A model generated the notes under the pieces. That model saw nothing but the letters and a program-made list of their open reading frames with translations, was not told where the DNA came from and searched no databases. A stretch of DNA of 64,000 nucleotides from Bufo bufo. Lineage: Eukaryota > Chordata > Amphibia > Anura > Bufonidae. Made by a program: the position numbers and the translations under genes. This document shows positions 21,656 to 31,614 of this stretch, one piece after another. Each line of letters begins with the position of its first letter. Within the stretch, counting starts at the first letter, position 1. The stretch lies in assembly GCF_905171765.1 (NCBI RefSeq), contig NC_053392.1, positions 37,084,956 to 37,148,955 of the forward strand, written 5' to 3'.

Positions 21656-22050
21656 GGGGTATTCCCACTTCGCCTTTTTATACTTACCTGCTGCCACCGC
21701 GCCGTTCACTTCCTGGATTCTGGCTGGGGGCAGGCTTCATCTTGATTGAAGTCTTCTCCCGGCCGGGCTGCACGCTGGACTGAACACGCACGCCGCCGCG
21801 CATGCGCCATGGTGACTTATTTCTGGCCAGTATAGTACAGAGCCGGCGTGCACGTGGCAGCGTGCGTGTTCAGGACAGTGAGCGGCCCGGCCGGGAGAAA
21901 AGAAGGAGTCTTCTGCGCAAGCGCGGCCACCGGGATTCTGGAGAAGAGCGGTGGCCGTAACCAGGGGAGACCGAGTCACAACAATGAGGTAAGTGGGGAT
22001 GAATTTTATCCTAAACGGTGGGAATTTGTTAATCAAGTATATTTACAAAA
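21656..22050. mobile_element. Probable TTAA-type MITE, GC-rich centre
   Basis: Begins AAAGGGGTATTCCCACTTCGCC after TTTA, resembling TTAA-type MITE ends. An inverted GC-rich block includes CCCGGCCGGG near 21757-21766 and again near 21890-21900. The right end is unclear. Not coding. Confidence 0.4.
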
Positions 22051-22081
22051 ATGATCACTGTCAACCTCCAGCATACCACAT

Positions 22082-22981
22082 GTGCAGGGCACTGCGGTGT
22101 CATGCTTTTCTGCACCTCGCTTGCCTGGGTCACACCGGGGTCACACCGGGGAGGAACTGCTCTGTGTCCTTCAACAAGAAATCGAATCCTGGCTTTCTCC
22201 GCGACAACTGAAAATCGGAAACATGGTGACCGACAATGGGAAGAACATTGTGTCGGCGCTGTGTCAAGAAGGGCTGAGCCATGCACCCTGCATGGCACTT
22301 GTGTTCAATCTGGTTGTCAAGCAGTTCCTGAAGTTTTCTACCCATCTGCAAGGCATCCTAAAAATTGGCAGGAAACTTTGCATGCACTTTAGCCATACAC
22401 CGCAAAGCACACCTTCCTTGAGCTGCATCCCCCAACATAGGCTGATATGTGACGTTTCCACCCGTTGGAATTCCACCCTCCATATATTGGACGTATTATA
22501 TGAACAAAGAAAGGCCATAAACGATTTCTTGATGATACAAGAGGACAGAGGTATTCCCCTGTGTAACTTCGATGTTAGCAAGTGGCAGCTCATGCGTGAC
22601 ACCTGCCGTTTGCTCGGGCCCTTTGTGGAGGCCACTTTATTTGTCCGTCACCAGGACTACGGGATGCTAAATATGGCTGGCCAGGGGACAGGAGATGTGG
22701 CGACTACATCTCATGGCCACATGAGCCCTGTGGGTGCTGAACTGGAGGAGGAGGACATTGAGGCACAAGCTATGTGTAGCGAAATGGGTGATTTTTCTAC
22801 ACAGGTGACAGGAGAGGAGGAGCAGGAGCACATAGAGGAGCTACAGGGCGATGAGGAAGACGAGGCAGAGGACCCAGACACACCGTGGCAGTATGCAGTG
22901 GAGATGGAGGCAGGGAGTCCCTCCGAGTCACTTGCGCAAATGGCCCGCTGCATGCTCAATTGCATGGGTAGTGACAGATGA
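22082..22981 (+). pseudogene. hAT transposase, catalytic core fragment
   Basis: The frame encodes the middle of a hAT transposase: HTGEELLCVLQQEIE, VTDNGKNIVSAL with a catalytic-type aspartate, HAPCMALVFNLVV (the usual C-x2-H box has the H changed to L), and DVSTRWNSTLHILDVL (the RW motif). An acidic stretch rich in Glu and Asp follows. The BED finger and first catalytic aspartate region are absent on the 5' side, where other repeats lie. The frame stops at 22979-22981 before the C-terminal dimerisation region, which is found at 23268-23621. Not functional. Confidence 0.85.
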
Positions 22982-23023
22982 ATTGTCACCATTTGGCAGA
23001 GGGATGACTTCTGGCTCTCCACC

Positions 23024-23621
23024 TTGTTGGACCCTTGCTACCGTTCCAAAATGGGGGCCTTTTTTACACCCGCTGAGAGGGAGTACACACTGAACTACTA
23101 TAGAGACATCCTATGTAGTAAGTTGGCGGCTGCCTATCTGCGCCATTGTCCATCATCTTGCAGGGCTGACCTGGGGGGCCCTCTGCGCTCACATTCTACA
23201 GCCATGGCTGCTGGGGAGGGGTGACAGGAGCAGTTCCAGCTCCATCAGCAGCCTGAGTCTAGAGTCATTGATGTGCAGCTTTCTTTACCCGCCTAGTGAA
23301 GAAACTACTCACCAGCAGCAGCATCTAGACCTGGAGCAGAACCTGAACCAGCAGGTGGTGGCATACTTGAAGTGCACCCTGCCAGCCATCATTGAAGATC
23401 CGCTGGACTACTGGGCAGCCAAACTGGATTTGTGGCCACAACTGGCTGACTTTGCCCTGGAAAAGCTGTCCTGTCCATCCAGTAGTGTGGCATCAGAGCA
23501 GGTGTTTAGTGCGGCGGGGGTCATAGTTACCCCAAGAAGAACTTGCCTGTCCACCCAAAATGTGGAGAGTCTGACCTTTGTCAAGATAAATCAGCCAGGA
23601 TTTCCACCCACCAATTCCTGA
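23024..23621 (+). pseudogene. hAT transposase C-terminal (dimerisation) fragment
   Basis: The region from LDPCYRSKMGAFF (about 23024) through a second frame (23268-23621) completes the hAT protein. The latter includes LDLWPQLADFALEKLSCPSS and SEQVFSAAGVIV, the signature of the hAT C-terminal dimerisation domain. Frameshifts separate this from the upstream core. It is homologous to the minus-strand copy at 59058-59282. Confidence 0.85.
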
Positions 23622-23799
23622 TGCATCAGACTAGATCATTCATGGTGCCACACCAACACTTTGACAAAAGAGACCAATTTCTTCTGGCTACATGACTCAG
23701 CAACTATTCTGATGATGCCACCTGCCTGATGCCACACATCTAATGCCAAGTGCTCTTTCTGTCACCCACCATCTTCAGAGTGTATTGGTATTGCCACCC

Positions 23800-24875
23800 A
23801 CCTCCACATTATGTCACCTTGCCACTCTGTGGCCTCCTGATGCTGCCGCCACCTCCAGAGTCTGTCATTGTGCCACTCTGTGGTTTGCTCATGCTGGTGC
23901 CACCTGTAACATATAATCTATGACAAATATTAAATTGTACTAAACTGTGATTAAAATTGTGAGATAATAAGCTTCATACTGCTGCCACCTCCACACTATG
24001 TCAACTTGCCACTCTGCGGCCTCCTGATGCTGCCGCCACCTCCAGAGTCTGTCATTGTTCCACTCTGTGGTTTGCTCATGCTGGTGCCACCTCCATACTA
24101 TGTCACCCTGACGTTCTGTGGCCTCCTGATGCTGCTGCCACCTCCAGACTCTGTCATTGTGCCACCCTGTGGTCTAGCTCATGCTGCTTCCACCGCCACA
24201 CTCTTTAATTGTGCCACTCTGCGGCCTCCTAATGCTGCCACCACCTCCAGACTCTGACATTGTGCCACTCTGTGGCCTTGCCATGCTGCTGCCACCTCCA
24301 GACTCTGTAATTGTGCCACTCTGCTGTCTCCTCATGCTGCTGCCACCTTCAGATTCTGTCATTGTGCTACTCTGTGGTCTGCTCATGCTGCTGCCACCTC
24401 CACACTATGTCATCTTGCCACTCTGTGGCCTCCTAATGCTGCCACCACCTCAACACTCTTTAATTGTGCCACTCTGCGGCCTCCTAATGCTGCCGCCACC
24501 TCCAGACTCTGACATTGTGCCACTCTGTGGTCCTGCCATGCTGCTGCCACCTCCAGACTCTGTAATTGTGCCACTCTGCTGTCTCCTCATGCTGCTGCCA
24601 CCTCCAGATTCTGTCATTGTGCCACTCTGTGGTCTGCTCATGCTGCTGCCACCTCCACTCTGTAATTGTGCCACTCTGTGGCCTCCTAATGCTTCCAGCA
24701 CCTCCAGACTCTGTCGTTCTGCCACTCTGTGGTCTCCTCATGCTGCTGCCACCTCCAGACTCTGTCATTGTGCCACATTGCGGCCTCTTGATGCTGCTTC
24801 CACCTCACCACTATGTCATAGGGCCACTCTGTGGACTTCTCATGCTGTTCCCACCCTCCCAACTTTATGACTGGG
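23800..24875. repeat. 51-bp minisatellite downstream of the hAT transposase
   Basis: About 20 degenerate units of 51 bp, each with GCCACTCTGTGG..CTC.TGATGCTGC..CCACCTCCAGACTCTGTCATTG-type content; a non-repeat stretch of about 65 bp interrupts it near 23910-23975. As 51 is a multiple of three, long open frames arise on both strands (a 17-residue period containing LLMLPPP). I treat these as repeat artefacts, not genes. Confidence 0.9.
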
Positions 24876-25282
24876 CCACTATTTTGCCTTTAGACCTGGC
24901 TGACATCATGATTTATTTGACCCTTCTTCTGATCGGTCAGAAGGAAGAAAAAATGAGACGCACAACGGATAATGTCTGTGTAGCAGCTTTAAGGCCTGTA
25001 TGGTCCCATCAGAATTCTCTTTTGATTTGGTAGCCAAAAGCAGGAGTAGGTAGAAAACACAGAAGACATGCAAATATTCCATTCACGTGTCATCTCTGTT
25101 TTGGATCCACTCCTGTTTTTTTTTTTTTGTCATTAGCAATACTGATGGATTACTGACCAAATGCTGACCGAGTGAAGGCGTATGCTCCACAGATAGGATA
25201 GGTTTCTTGTGGGTTATTGTTCTGACGGATTAGAGGAAGGGCAAAATAATCACTGAAGTCAACACAACTTACTGCTGACACC
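24876..25282. other. Unassigned stretch
   Basis: Non-coding sequence between the minisatellite and the PLE. It has a T-run at 25117-25129. I see no terminal repeat, gene or RNA signal. Confidence 0.5.
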
Positions 25283-25293
25283 CTCTCCACTCC

Positions 25294-26877
25294 ATGACTA
25301 GACCACCGGGACGCCCTATTGTGGCCTCCTCAGATTCAATCCTCTCTCCCCCAGCCATCTTTCTGGAGAAAGTACTAACACCTTTGACCATGTTATCTCC
25401 TTCCTACCTACGAGACACAGGGCATTTCCTGAGTGAGATACGTCCCCTTCACCTAGATAGAGACTGCATACTGGTCACTTTTGATGTATGCAGCCTCTAT
25501 ACTTCTATTACTCATGAAAAGGGTTTAGAGGCAGCATCCAGATTATTAAATACCAGTCATTATACATCAGCACAGAAGGATTTTTTTCTGACACTCTTAA
25601 AATTAGTGTTAGAGGAAAATTACTTCTTATTTCAAGATACCTTTTTTCAACAGTGCCGCGGGACCGCGATGGGATCGAACGTCGCACCGCCGTACGCAAA
25701 CAGTTATATGTCATCGTTTGAAAGTGAATTTGTTTATTCCAATTCTTTATATTTAAAACATTGCATATTTTGGCGCAGATTTATAGATGACGTGTTTTGC
25801 GTATGGCGAGGCGACGTTCGATCCCTCATGGAATTTAATAGTCATCTCAACTCCATCTGGAGTGAGCTTCAATTTACAATACATTTTGACTTTCAACAAA
25901 TATCCTTTCTTGATACATGGGTGAAGCGCAAGGACGACGGTACAGTGTATACCGATTTATATATTAAGGATACAGATCGTAATAGTTTACTCACCTACAC
26001 TAGTAGCCATCCCCCAGCAATCAAGAAGGCGATTCTTTTTTCACAGTACCAGAGGGTTAAAAGGATCGTGACTGATCCTGATACCTGTGAAATTAGGTTT
26101 CAAGAGATGACGAAAAAGTTCCTTAATAGGGGCTATCCCCTACATTTATTACAATCCCAAAAGCATAAGTTAGATCAACCCCAGGGACAGAAGATTATCA
26201 AACCATCTCGCATTCCATTAATAGTGAAGTACCATCCTTGGACACACAAAATGAGGGGTATAATCAATAAGCATTGGCACATTATGTCCAGATCATATCC
26301 TCATATAGAGATATTTCAAAATCCTCCAATGATGTGCTACAAAAGAGCAGACAATATTCGTGCCAAAATTATTAGAGCAGATATAGGCACTAACAAACCC
26401 ATTATCAGACAGACCACATTGGCTACCCCGCGTCAGGGTACATTTCCGTGTTTAAATTGTAACAACTGCTCGAGTGTCATTAGAGGTTCTACCTTGACTC
26501 ACCCTCATTCTGGTGAACAAATTCCAATTAAAGGCATGTTCACATGTGACAGCAAAAATGTCATTTATATTTTGAAATGTCCCTGCGGTTTAGTCTATGT
26601 AGGGGAAACCTCAATGCGGATAAAAGATAGATTAAGTAAGCATAAATCCACCATCCGCACTGAGAATTTGCTGTTACCCCTACCATATCACTTTCACGAG
26701 AAGCGTCATGCGATATCGCAGTTGCGGTTTCAAGTGATTGAGAGTGTATCTTTACCTCGCCGTGGCGGCGATAGAAATAGTTTGCTTTTAAAGCGTGAGG
26801 CTTATTGGATCCACCGGTTACAAACTGTGGATCCAAGGGGGCTCAACCGCGAGTATAACATTTCTAGTTTCACTTAG
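25294..26877 (+). CDS. PLE reverse transcriptase with GIY-YIG endonuclease (truncated)
   Basis: Open for 527 codons. The RT starts at the PPGRPIV finger motif and continues with VTFDVCSLYTSI (motif A aspartate), RGTAMGSNVAPPYAN (motif B), RRFIDDVFCVW (catalytic DD) and a connection domain with RGYPLHLL, NKHWHIMSRSYPH and PPMMCYKRADNIRAK. A C-terminal GIY-YIG endonuclease follows: IYILKCPCGLVYVGETSMRI, then a conserved ending EAYWIHRLQTVDPRGLN. Together these would reverse-transcribe at a nicked target. The N-terminal domain is missing; the methionine at 25294 is not the native start. No internal stop, so this is a fairly young copy. Confidence 0.9.
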   Translation: MTRPPGRPIVASSDSILSPPAIFLEKVLTPLTMLSPSYLRDTGHFLSEIRPLHLDRDCILVTFDVCSLYTSITHEKGLEAASRLLNTSHYTSAQKDFFLTLLKLVLEENYFLFQDTFFQQCRGTAMGSNVAPPYANSYMSSFESEFVYSNSLYLKHCIFWRRFIDDVFCVWRGDVRSLMEFNSHLNSIWSELQFTIHFDFQQISFLDTWVKRKDDGTVYTDLYIKDTDRNSLLTYTSSHPPAIKKAILFSQYQRVKRIVTDPDTCEIRFQEMTKKFLNRGYPLHLLQSQKHKLDQPQGQKIIKPSRIPLIVKYHPWTHKMRGIINKHWHIMSRSYPHIEIFQNPPMMCYKRADNIRAKIIRADIGTNKPIIRQTTLATPRQGTFPCLNCNNCSSVIRGSTLTHPHSGEQIPIKGMFTCDSKNVIYILKCPCGLVYVGETSMRIKDRLSKHKSTIRTENLLLPLPYHFHEKRHAISQLRFQVIESVSLPRRGGDRNSLLLKREAYWIHRLQTVDPRGLNREYNISSFT

Positions 26878-27126
26878 TTCTTGACTACATTATTATTTTT
26901 ATTATAATAATTATTATTATAATAATATACATTATATTTGTTTCTTTCAGCGGACCTGATTCCTGAATTGTTATCAATTGCTTCATTGTTTCATCAATGT
27001 ATTTACATTGATCCTTATGGTTTATTGCACCTTTCATTGTTTTACCTGTGTCAGCCCTGATGTGGGTGGAGTTACATAGTATGATGTAATTTCCCTTTTG
27101 TTTTGTTACTCCTCCCTCTTTTTGGG

Positions 27127-27134
27127 TATATAAG
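27127..27134 (+). promoter_or_regulatory. TATA-like box upstream of the hammerhead
   Basis: TATATAAG, starting 30 nt before helix I of the hammerhead at 27157. Spacing suits pol II initiation at the ribozyme. Function inferred. Confidence 0.5.
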
Positions 27135-27156
27135 AGATGAGATAGGAGTTCATTGT

Positions 27157-27200
27157 ATAGTCTGAAGAAAGCACGTGTGTGTGCTGAAACGCGTCACTAT
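27157..27200 (+). ncRNA. Hammerhead-ribozyme-like motif
   Basis: Helix I ATAGT (27157-27161) pairs with ACTAT (27196-27200). Core CTGAAGA (27162-27168), helix II AGCAC/GTGCT, core GAAA (27186-27189), minimal helix III CGCG, cleavage triplet GTC (27193-27195). All core positions match the type I hammerhead consensus and helix I is perfectly paired. Hammerheads are known in PLEs; activity here is not shown. Confidence 0.82.
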
Positions 27201-27397
27201 GCTCCTTAATATGTGACTGAATAAACGCAACATTGATCATCATCGCGAGTGCCGGTCTCTTCTTCATTTTTTGCAAGTATTGGGACGCCTCCCCATTGAC
27301 TCGTGCACTGCATCCACTCCAAAGCAGTGCCGACCCTTCTCTATACAAGACCCTCTCCACTCTGTCGGGGGGGCTCTACTTGTATAAGCGTTTAATA

Positions 27398-28976
27398 CAC
27401 TGCTCAAAAAAATAAAGGGAACACTTAAACAACACAATGTAACTCCAAGTCAATCACACTTCTGTGAAATCAAACTGTCCACTTAGGAAGCAACACTGAG
27501 TGACAATCAATTTCACATGCTGTTGTGCAAATGGGATAGACAACAGGTGGAAATTATAGGCAATTAGCAAGACACCCCCAATAAAGGAGTGGTTCTGGAG
27601 TGGTAACCACAGACCATTTCTCAGTTCTTATGCTTCCTGGCTGATGTTTTGGTCACTTTTGAATGCTGGCGGTGCTTTCACTCTAGTGGTAGCATGAGGC
27701 GGAGTCTACAACCCACACAAGTGGCTCAGGTAGTGCAGCTTATCCAGGATGGCACATCAATGCGAGCTGTGGCAAGAAGGTTTGCTGTGTCTGTCAGCGT
27801 AGTGTCCAGAGCATGGAGGCGCTACCAGGAGACAGGCCAGTACATCAGGAGACGTGGAGGAGGCCGTAGAAAGGCAACAACCCAGCAGCAGGACCGCTAC
27901 CTCTGCCTTTGTGCAAGGAGGAACAGGAGGAGCACTGCCAGAGCCCTGCAAAATGACCTCCAGCAGGCCACAAATGTGTATGTGTCTGCTCAAACGGTCA
28001 GAAACAGACTCCATGAGGGTGATATGAGGGCCCGACGTCCACAGGTGGGGGTTGTGCTTACAGCCCAACACCGTGCAGGACGTTTGGCATTTGCCAGAGA
28101 ACACCAAGATTGGCAAATTCGCCACTGGCGCCCTGTGCTCTTCACAGATGAAAGCAGGTTCACACTGAGCACATGTGACAGACGTGACAGAGTCTGGAGA
28201 CGCCGTGAGAACGTTCTGCTGCCTGCAACATCCTCCAGCATGACCGGTTTGGCATTGGGTCAGTAATGGTGTGGGGTGGCATTTCTTTGGAGGGCCGCAC
28301 AGCCCTCCATGTGCTCGCCAGAGGTAGCCTGACTGCCATTAGGTACCGATATGAGATCCTCAGACCCCTTGTGAGACCATATACTGGTGCGGTTGGCCCT
28401 GGGTTCCTCCTAATGCAAGACAATGCTAGGCCTCATGTGGCTGGAGTGTGTCAGCAGTTCCTGCAAGACGAAGGCATTGATGCTATGGACTGGCCCGCCC
28501 GTTCCCCAGACCTGAATCCAATTGAGCACATCTGGGACATCATGTCTCGCTCTATCCACCAACGTCATGTTGCACCACAGACTGTCCAGGAGTTGGCAGA
28601 TGCTTTAGTCCAGGTCTGGGAGGAGATCCCTCAGGACACCATCCGCCACCTCATCAGGAGCATGCACAGACGTTGTAGGGAGGTCATACAGGCACGTGGA
28701 GGCCACACACACTACTGAGCCTCATTTTGACTTGTTTTAAGGACATTACATCAAAGTTGGATCAGCCTGTAGTGTGTTTTTCCACTTTAATTTTGAGTGT
28801 GACTCCAAATCCAGACCTCCATGGGTTAAAAATTTGATTTCCATTTTTTTATTTTTGTGTGATTTTGTTGTCAGCACATTCAACTATGTAAAGAACAAAG
28901 TATTTCAGAAGAATTTTTAATTAACTCGGATCTAGGATGTGTTATTTTTGTGTTCCCTTTATTTTTTTGAGCAGTG
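27398..28976 (+). mobile_element. Tc1-type DNA transposon, near full length
   Basis: 1579 bp bounded by TA duplications (27396-27397, 28977-28978). Inverted ends begin CACTGCTCAAAAAAATAAAG and end in the complement (CTTTATTTTTTTGAGCAGTG). It encodes a transposase in two frames (27649-28718). Confidence 0.95.
27649..28718 (+). pseudogene. Tc1 transposase with one frameshift
   Basis: The N-terminal part has a helix-turn-helix DNA-binding region ([29 protein letters not shown]) and an arginine-rich linker. The catalytic part has LFTDESRF (first D), LMQDNARPHVA (second D) and SPDLNPIEHIWDIM (third acidic residue, E), the expected DDE triad of Tc1. The reading frame shifts once near 28205-28240, between the first and second catalytic residues, consistent with a single-base loss. 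The second half restarts at 28266 with MVWGGIS. Otherwise intact, so it looks young. In an active element it would bind the inverted ends and cut and paste the element at TA. Confidence 0.92.
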
Positions 28977-28978
28977 TA

Positions 28979-29220
28979 GATATTTTCAGTTGTGATCTGC
29001 ACTTTCTAGTTTAAAGAATAAATCACTTTTAGAGATAGATACTGTACTTGTACCTTTTTAAATGAGTTGATAGGGAATTCAGAGCAGAGACTGAAGATTG
29101 CACATATTTATAAATTACTTCTTAAGGCACGATTTTCGAAAATACAATAACTGGGACAAAAGGCCTGGGGACTTGATTGTCCTAGTATCCAACCAGAAGG
29201 ATGGGGAAATATATTTTTGG
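28979..29220 (+). pseudogene. LINE piece 5
   Basis: LINE sequence resumes after GATATTTT (28979-28986). It has several stops but contains the pre-C-terminal region (HIFINYFLRHDFRKY, RPGDLIVL frames). The 14-bp AAATATATTTTTGG at 29207-29220 recurs at 35916-35929, where the next LINE piece begins. Confidence 0.6.
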
Positions 29221-29543
29221 ATCAAGATAAACAAATTAATGTTTGGTACCAGCGCTGGAAATATAAGAATAGATGATTAGTTAACTTGTGTTAGTTGGCA
29301 ATTACCTTGTTCCGGCAGAACCAAAGGCTTGGTCAAATGAGGTGTACAGCAGATGTCCGGTTTAGCGGTATGGTGGAAAGGAAACTTTGCAGTGCTTCTT
29401 GATTCTTGCTCAACCTCTGAGCGCGTATGCCGCCCCGGCCGGTGGCTGGCGTGCGCGCGAGGGAGCTGTGTTGGTACGGGGTTCCGGAGCGTGCGGCGTG
29501 ACGTCACGACTGACCTACGGAGAGATCCAGAGACCAAAAAGCG

Positions 29544-29585
29544 ATTCTACGCGTTTCGAAGCCTACGGGCTTCTTCGTCAGGGAT
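29544..29585 (-). ncRNA. Hammerhead-like motif, left dimer arm
   Basis: Mirror of 35429-35470. Minus strand: CTGACGA, helix II GAAGCC/GGCTTC, GAAA, CGCG and the triplet GTA. Helix I is weakened by one substitution relative to the right copy (GAAT instead of GGAT opposite ATCC). The TATA-like TATTTAAT (29615-29608) starts 30 nt upstream. Confidence 0.72.
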
Positions 29586-29754
29586 AATGGCTCTGTTTGT
29601 TCCCTGGATTAAATAGGTGCCCGGTCCCCATGGCAACTACTATAGGTTACCTCATCAGAGTTCCTGCATAGAATCCTGCATGGATAGATGGTAGCATCCG
29701 CTTATTTGTAGCAAACATCAATTAGAGTACTATAAGTTTTCCAGTGAGGGTCAT

Positions 29755-31614
29755 TTAAAATGCAAATAATTCCATCTCACGGTTTAGGCCATTTGGTGCT
29801 AAAGTGTTCAATCTGAATATCCATTTGCTTTCACATCTCGACAACTGTTTAATAATGTCTCCACCTCTCAGATTTAATTTTACTTTTTCAATGCCCCCAA
29901 AGAAAGAACCAGCAAAGCTGCCTGCGTGGTGTTGGGCATAATGACGGGACAGGGGATGACCGTCATATTTTTTCTTTATATTGTTTAAATGTTCCCCCAT
30001 CCTAGTTTTTAATTCACGTTTGGTTCGGCCCACATATATTTTAAAACAGGGACATTTAATAAAATATATCACGCCTCGAGTATTACATGAGATGTACTGG
30101 TTAATTTTATATTTGTGGTGATTGTCCCCTATTTCTGTAATGGGGAATTTAATTATGCCATGTTTAATTTTCCTACAGTTATTGCACAGTTTGCATGGGA
30201 AGAAACCTTTTTGTGTTAGATGACTCAAATTATTTTTTTGGGGCAATTTCACAGTGGGCGCTACCATAGTGCACAGATTTAAAGCCTTCCTAAAGATAAA
30301 GGTGGGATTTTTTGGGATCCTATCACCTATCAGTTTGTCTTGTCGCAACATTTCCCAGTGTTTTCTGACAATTCTTTTGAGGATTATTGCCCCTTCACTA
30401 TATGTGGTGATTATCGGGATTTTGATGGGGGCATTGGTGCAGTCGTTTTCAATGATTTTTTCCGGGTCCTGCATTTTATCCTTCAATAATAGGTTACGAT
30501 CTACCTCTCTGATGTGTTTACTGGTTGGTTCCAAGTCCTCCATTTTATACCCCTTTTCAATAAATTTGGTATTAAGGTCTCTGATTTCTTCCTCAAAATG
30601 ACCAATATCTGTGCAATTCCTACGTATCCTGATGTATTGGCTACGAGGGATATTAGTGAGCCATGTTGGTAGGTGGCAACTTCTGAGAGGGATATAACTG
30701 TTGCAATCCGTGGGCTTACTGTATGTCTTAGTGTGAATCTGCCCTTTCTCAATAAATATTGTAAGGTCTAAAAAGTTTACCTGCTGTTTACTGTATTTAG
30801 GTGTGAACTCTAGATAAAATTCATTTTTATTTAAATCATTTAAAAAGTGGTTCAGTCCGGATTCTCCACCCTTCCAAATAAAAACAATATCATCAATAAA
30901 ACGTCTCCATAGGACCAGATTCGCACCGAGTCTCCCCAGTGGGAAGATGGTGGTATCCTCCCAATGCCCCATATATAGATTAGCAAAACTCGGTGCGAAT
31001 CTGGTCCCCATCGCAGTACCCCATGTCTGCAAATAAAACTCCTGGTTAAATTTAAAATAATTATGTGTAAGAATAAACATGACACAGTCTCCGATGAATT
31101 CTATTTGTTCTTTCGGCATGTTCCCATCTTTTTCTAAAAAGTACTCCGTCGCTGTCCTGCCTTTTGTATTTTCGATCACAGTATATAGGGAGGTAACATC
31201 CAGGGTCCCCAGGATATAGTCATCCTCCCATTTAACATCTTCCAGAAGTTGTAAAATGTGTTTGGTATCTTTAAGATACGCTGGAAGTTTCTGAACATGG
31301 CTTTGTAATAAGGTGTCCACATACTTGGATAGATTGGCTGTCAGACTATCTATCCCTGAGATGATCGGTCGGCCAGGTGGGTTTGTTAGATTTTTGTGGA
31401 TTTTCGGCAAATAATAAAAGATCGAAATCTTGGGGTATTGGTTATTAATATATGCTGCTTCTTCAACAGTTAAAATGCCTTTCATTTTTCCTTTTTTGAT
31501 AAGGGATCCAAGTTGATGTTTATATGTATTTGTCGGATCAAAACTCAGTTTTTTGTATGTTTTTTTATCACTAAGGAGTCGTATTGACTCACTATTATAA
31601 GAGTTCTCATCCAA
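29755..31614 (-). CDS. PLE RT and GIY-YIG endonuclease, left dimer copy
   Basis: A 619-codon open frame. The RT has YYLPKIHKNLTNPPGRPII, GTLDVTSLYTVI (motif A), WGTAMGTRFAPSFANLYMG (motif B) and RRFIDDIVFIWKGG (catalytic DD). A connection domain includes KGYKMEDL and RKHWEMLRQD. The GIY-YIG domain has IYFIKCPCFKIYVGRTKREL and ends SKWIFRLNTLAPNGLNREM. The 5' end of this frame is an artefact: a G-run just upstream (31624-31633) carries one base more than a continuous frame would need, separating it from the N-terminal domain at 31615-32313. Otherwise undamaged. It differs from the right copy by about four residues where both can be compared. Confidence 0.9.
   Translation of the reverse strand: MDENSYNSESIRLLSDKKTYKKLSFDPTNTYKHQLGSLIKKGKMKGILTVEEAAYINNQYPKISIFYYLPKIHKNLTNPPGRPIISGIDSLTANLSKYVDTLLQSHVQKLPAYLKDTKHILQLLEDVKWEDDYILGTLDVTSLYTVIENTKGRTATEYFLEKDGNMPKEQIEFIGDCVMFILTHNYFKFNQEFYLQTWGTAMGTRFAPSFANLYMGHWEDTTIFPLGRLGANLVLWRRFIDDIVFIWKGGESGLNHFLNDLNKNEFYLEFTPKYSKQQVNFLDLTIFIEKGQIHTKTYSKPTDCNSYIPLRSCHLPTWLTNIPRSQYIRIRRNCTDIGHFEEEIRDLNTKFIEKGYKMEDLEPTSKHIREVDRNLLLKDKMQDPEKIIENDCTNAPIKIPIITTYSEGAIILKRIVRKHWEMLRQDKLIGDRIPKNPTFIFRKALNLCTMVAPTVKLPQKNNLSHLTQKGFFPCKLCNNCRKIKHGIIKFPITEIGDNHHKYKINQYISCNTRGVIYFIKCPCFKIYVGRTKRELKTRMGEHLNNIKKKYDGHPLSRHYAQHHAGSFAGSFFGGIEKVKLNLRGGDIIKQLSRCESKWIFRLNTLAPNGLNREMELFAF

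Larger units (their letters stand above)
17265..25282 (+). mobile_element. hAT transposon, broken, with nested insertions
   Basis: Starts TAGAGATGAG directly after GATATTTT; the same 8 bp follow at 28979, as expected for a hAT target duplication. The left part (17265-18765) is non-coding and contains a small hAT MITE and a long inverted repeat. A DIRS element interrupts it from about 18766 to 21655. Transposase fragments lie at 22082-23621, followed by a 51-bp minisatellite. No right terminal CATCTCTA was found before the PLE at about 25283, so the right end is lost or unrecognised. The assignment of all parts to one hAT is inference. Confidence 0.5.
25283..27396 (+). mobile_element. Penelope-like element, 5'-truncated
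   Basis: Contains RT and GIY-YIG coding sequence (25294-26877) and a 3' region with a TATA box and a hammerhead-like motif (27127-27200). It begins inside the RT finger region, so about 200 N-terminal codons are missing. The left boundary at about 25283 is set by the start of protein similarity. The right end is placed next to the Tc1 insertion at 27398. Confidence 0.82.

Noticed and set aside
24181..25033. Proline-rich frames of 229 and 155 codons, and their minus-strand partners
   Set aside because: They are the 51-bp minisatellite read in several frames.
27757..28423. Minus-strand frames opposite the Tc1 transposase
   Set aside because: Shadows of the plus-strand transposase, which has clear catalytic motifs.
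17257..28986. A single hAT element spanning 17265-28978, bounded by GATATTTT
   Set aside because: The 8-bp match is perfect, but no right-hand CATCTCTA end was found before 28979; kept only as a remark.
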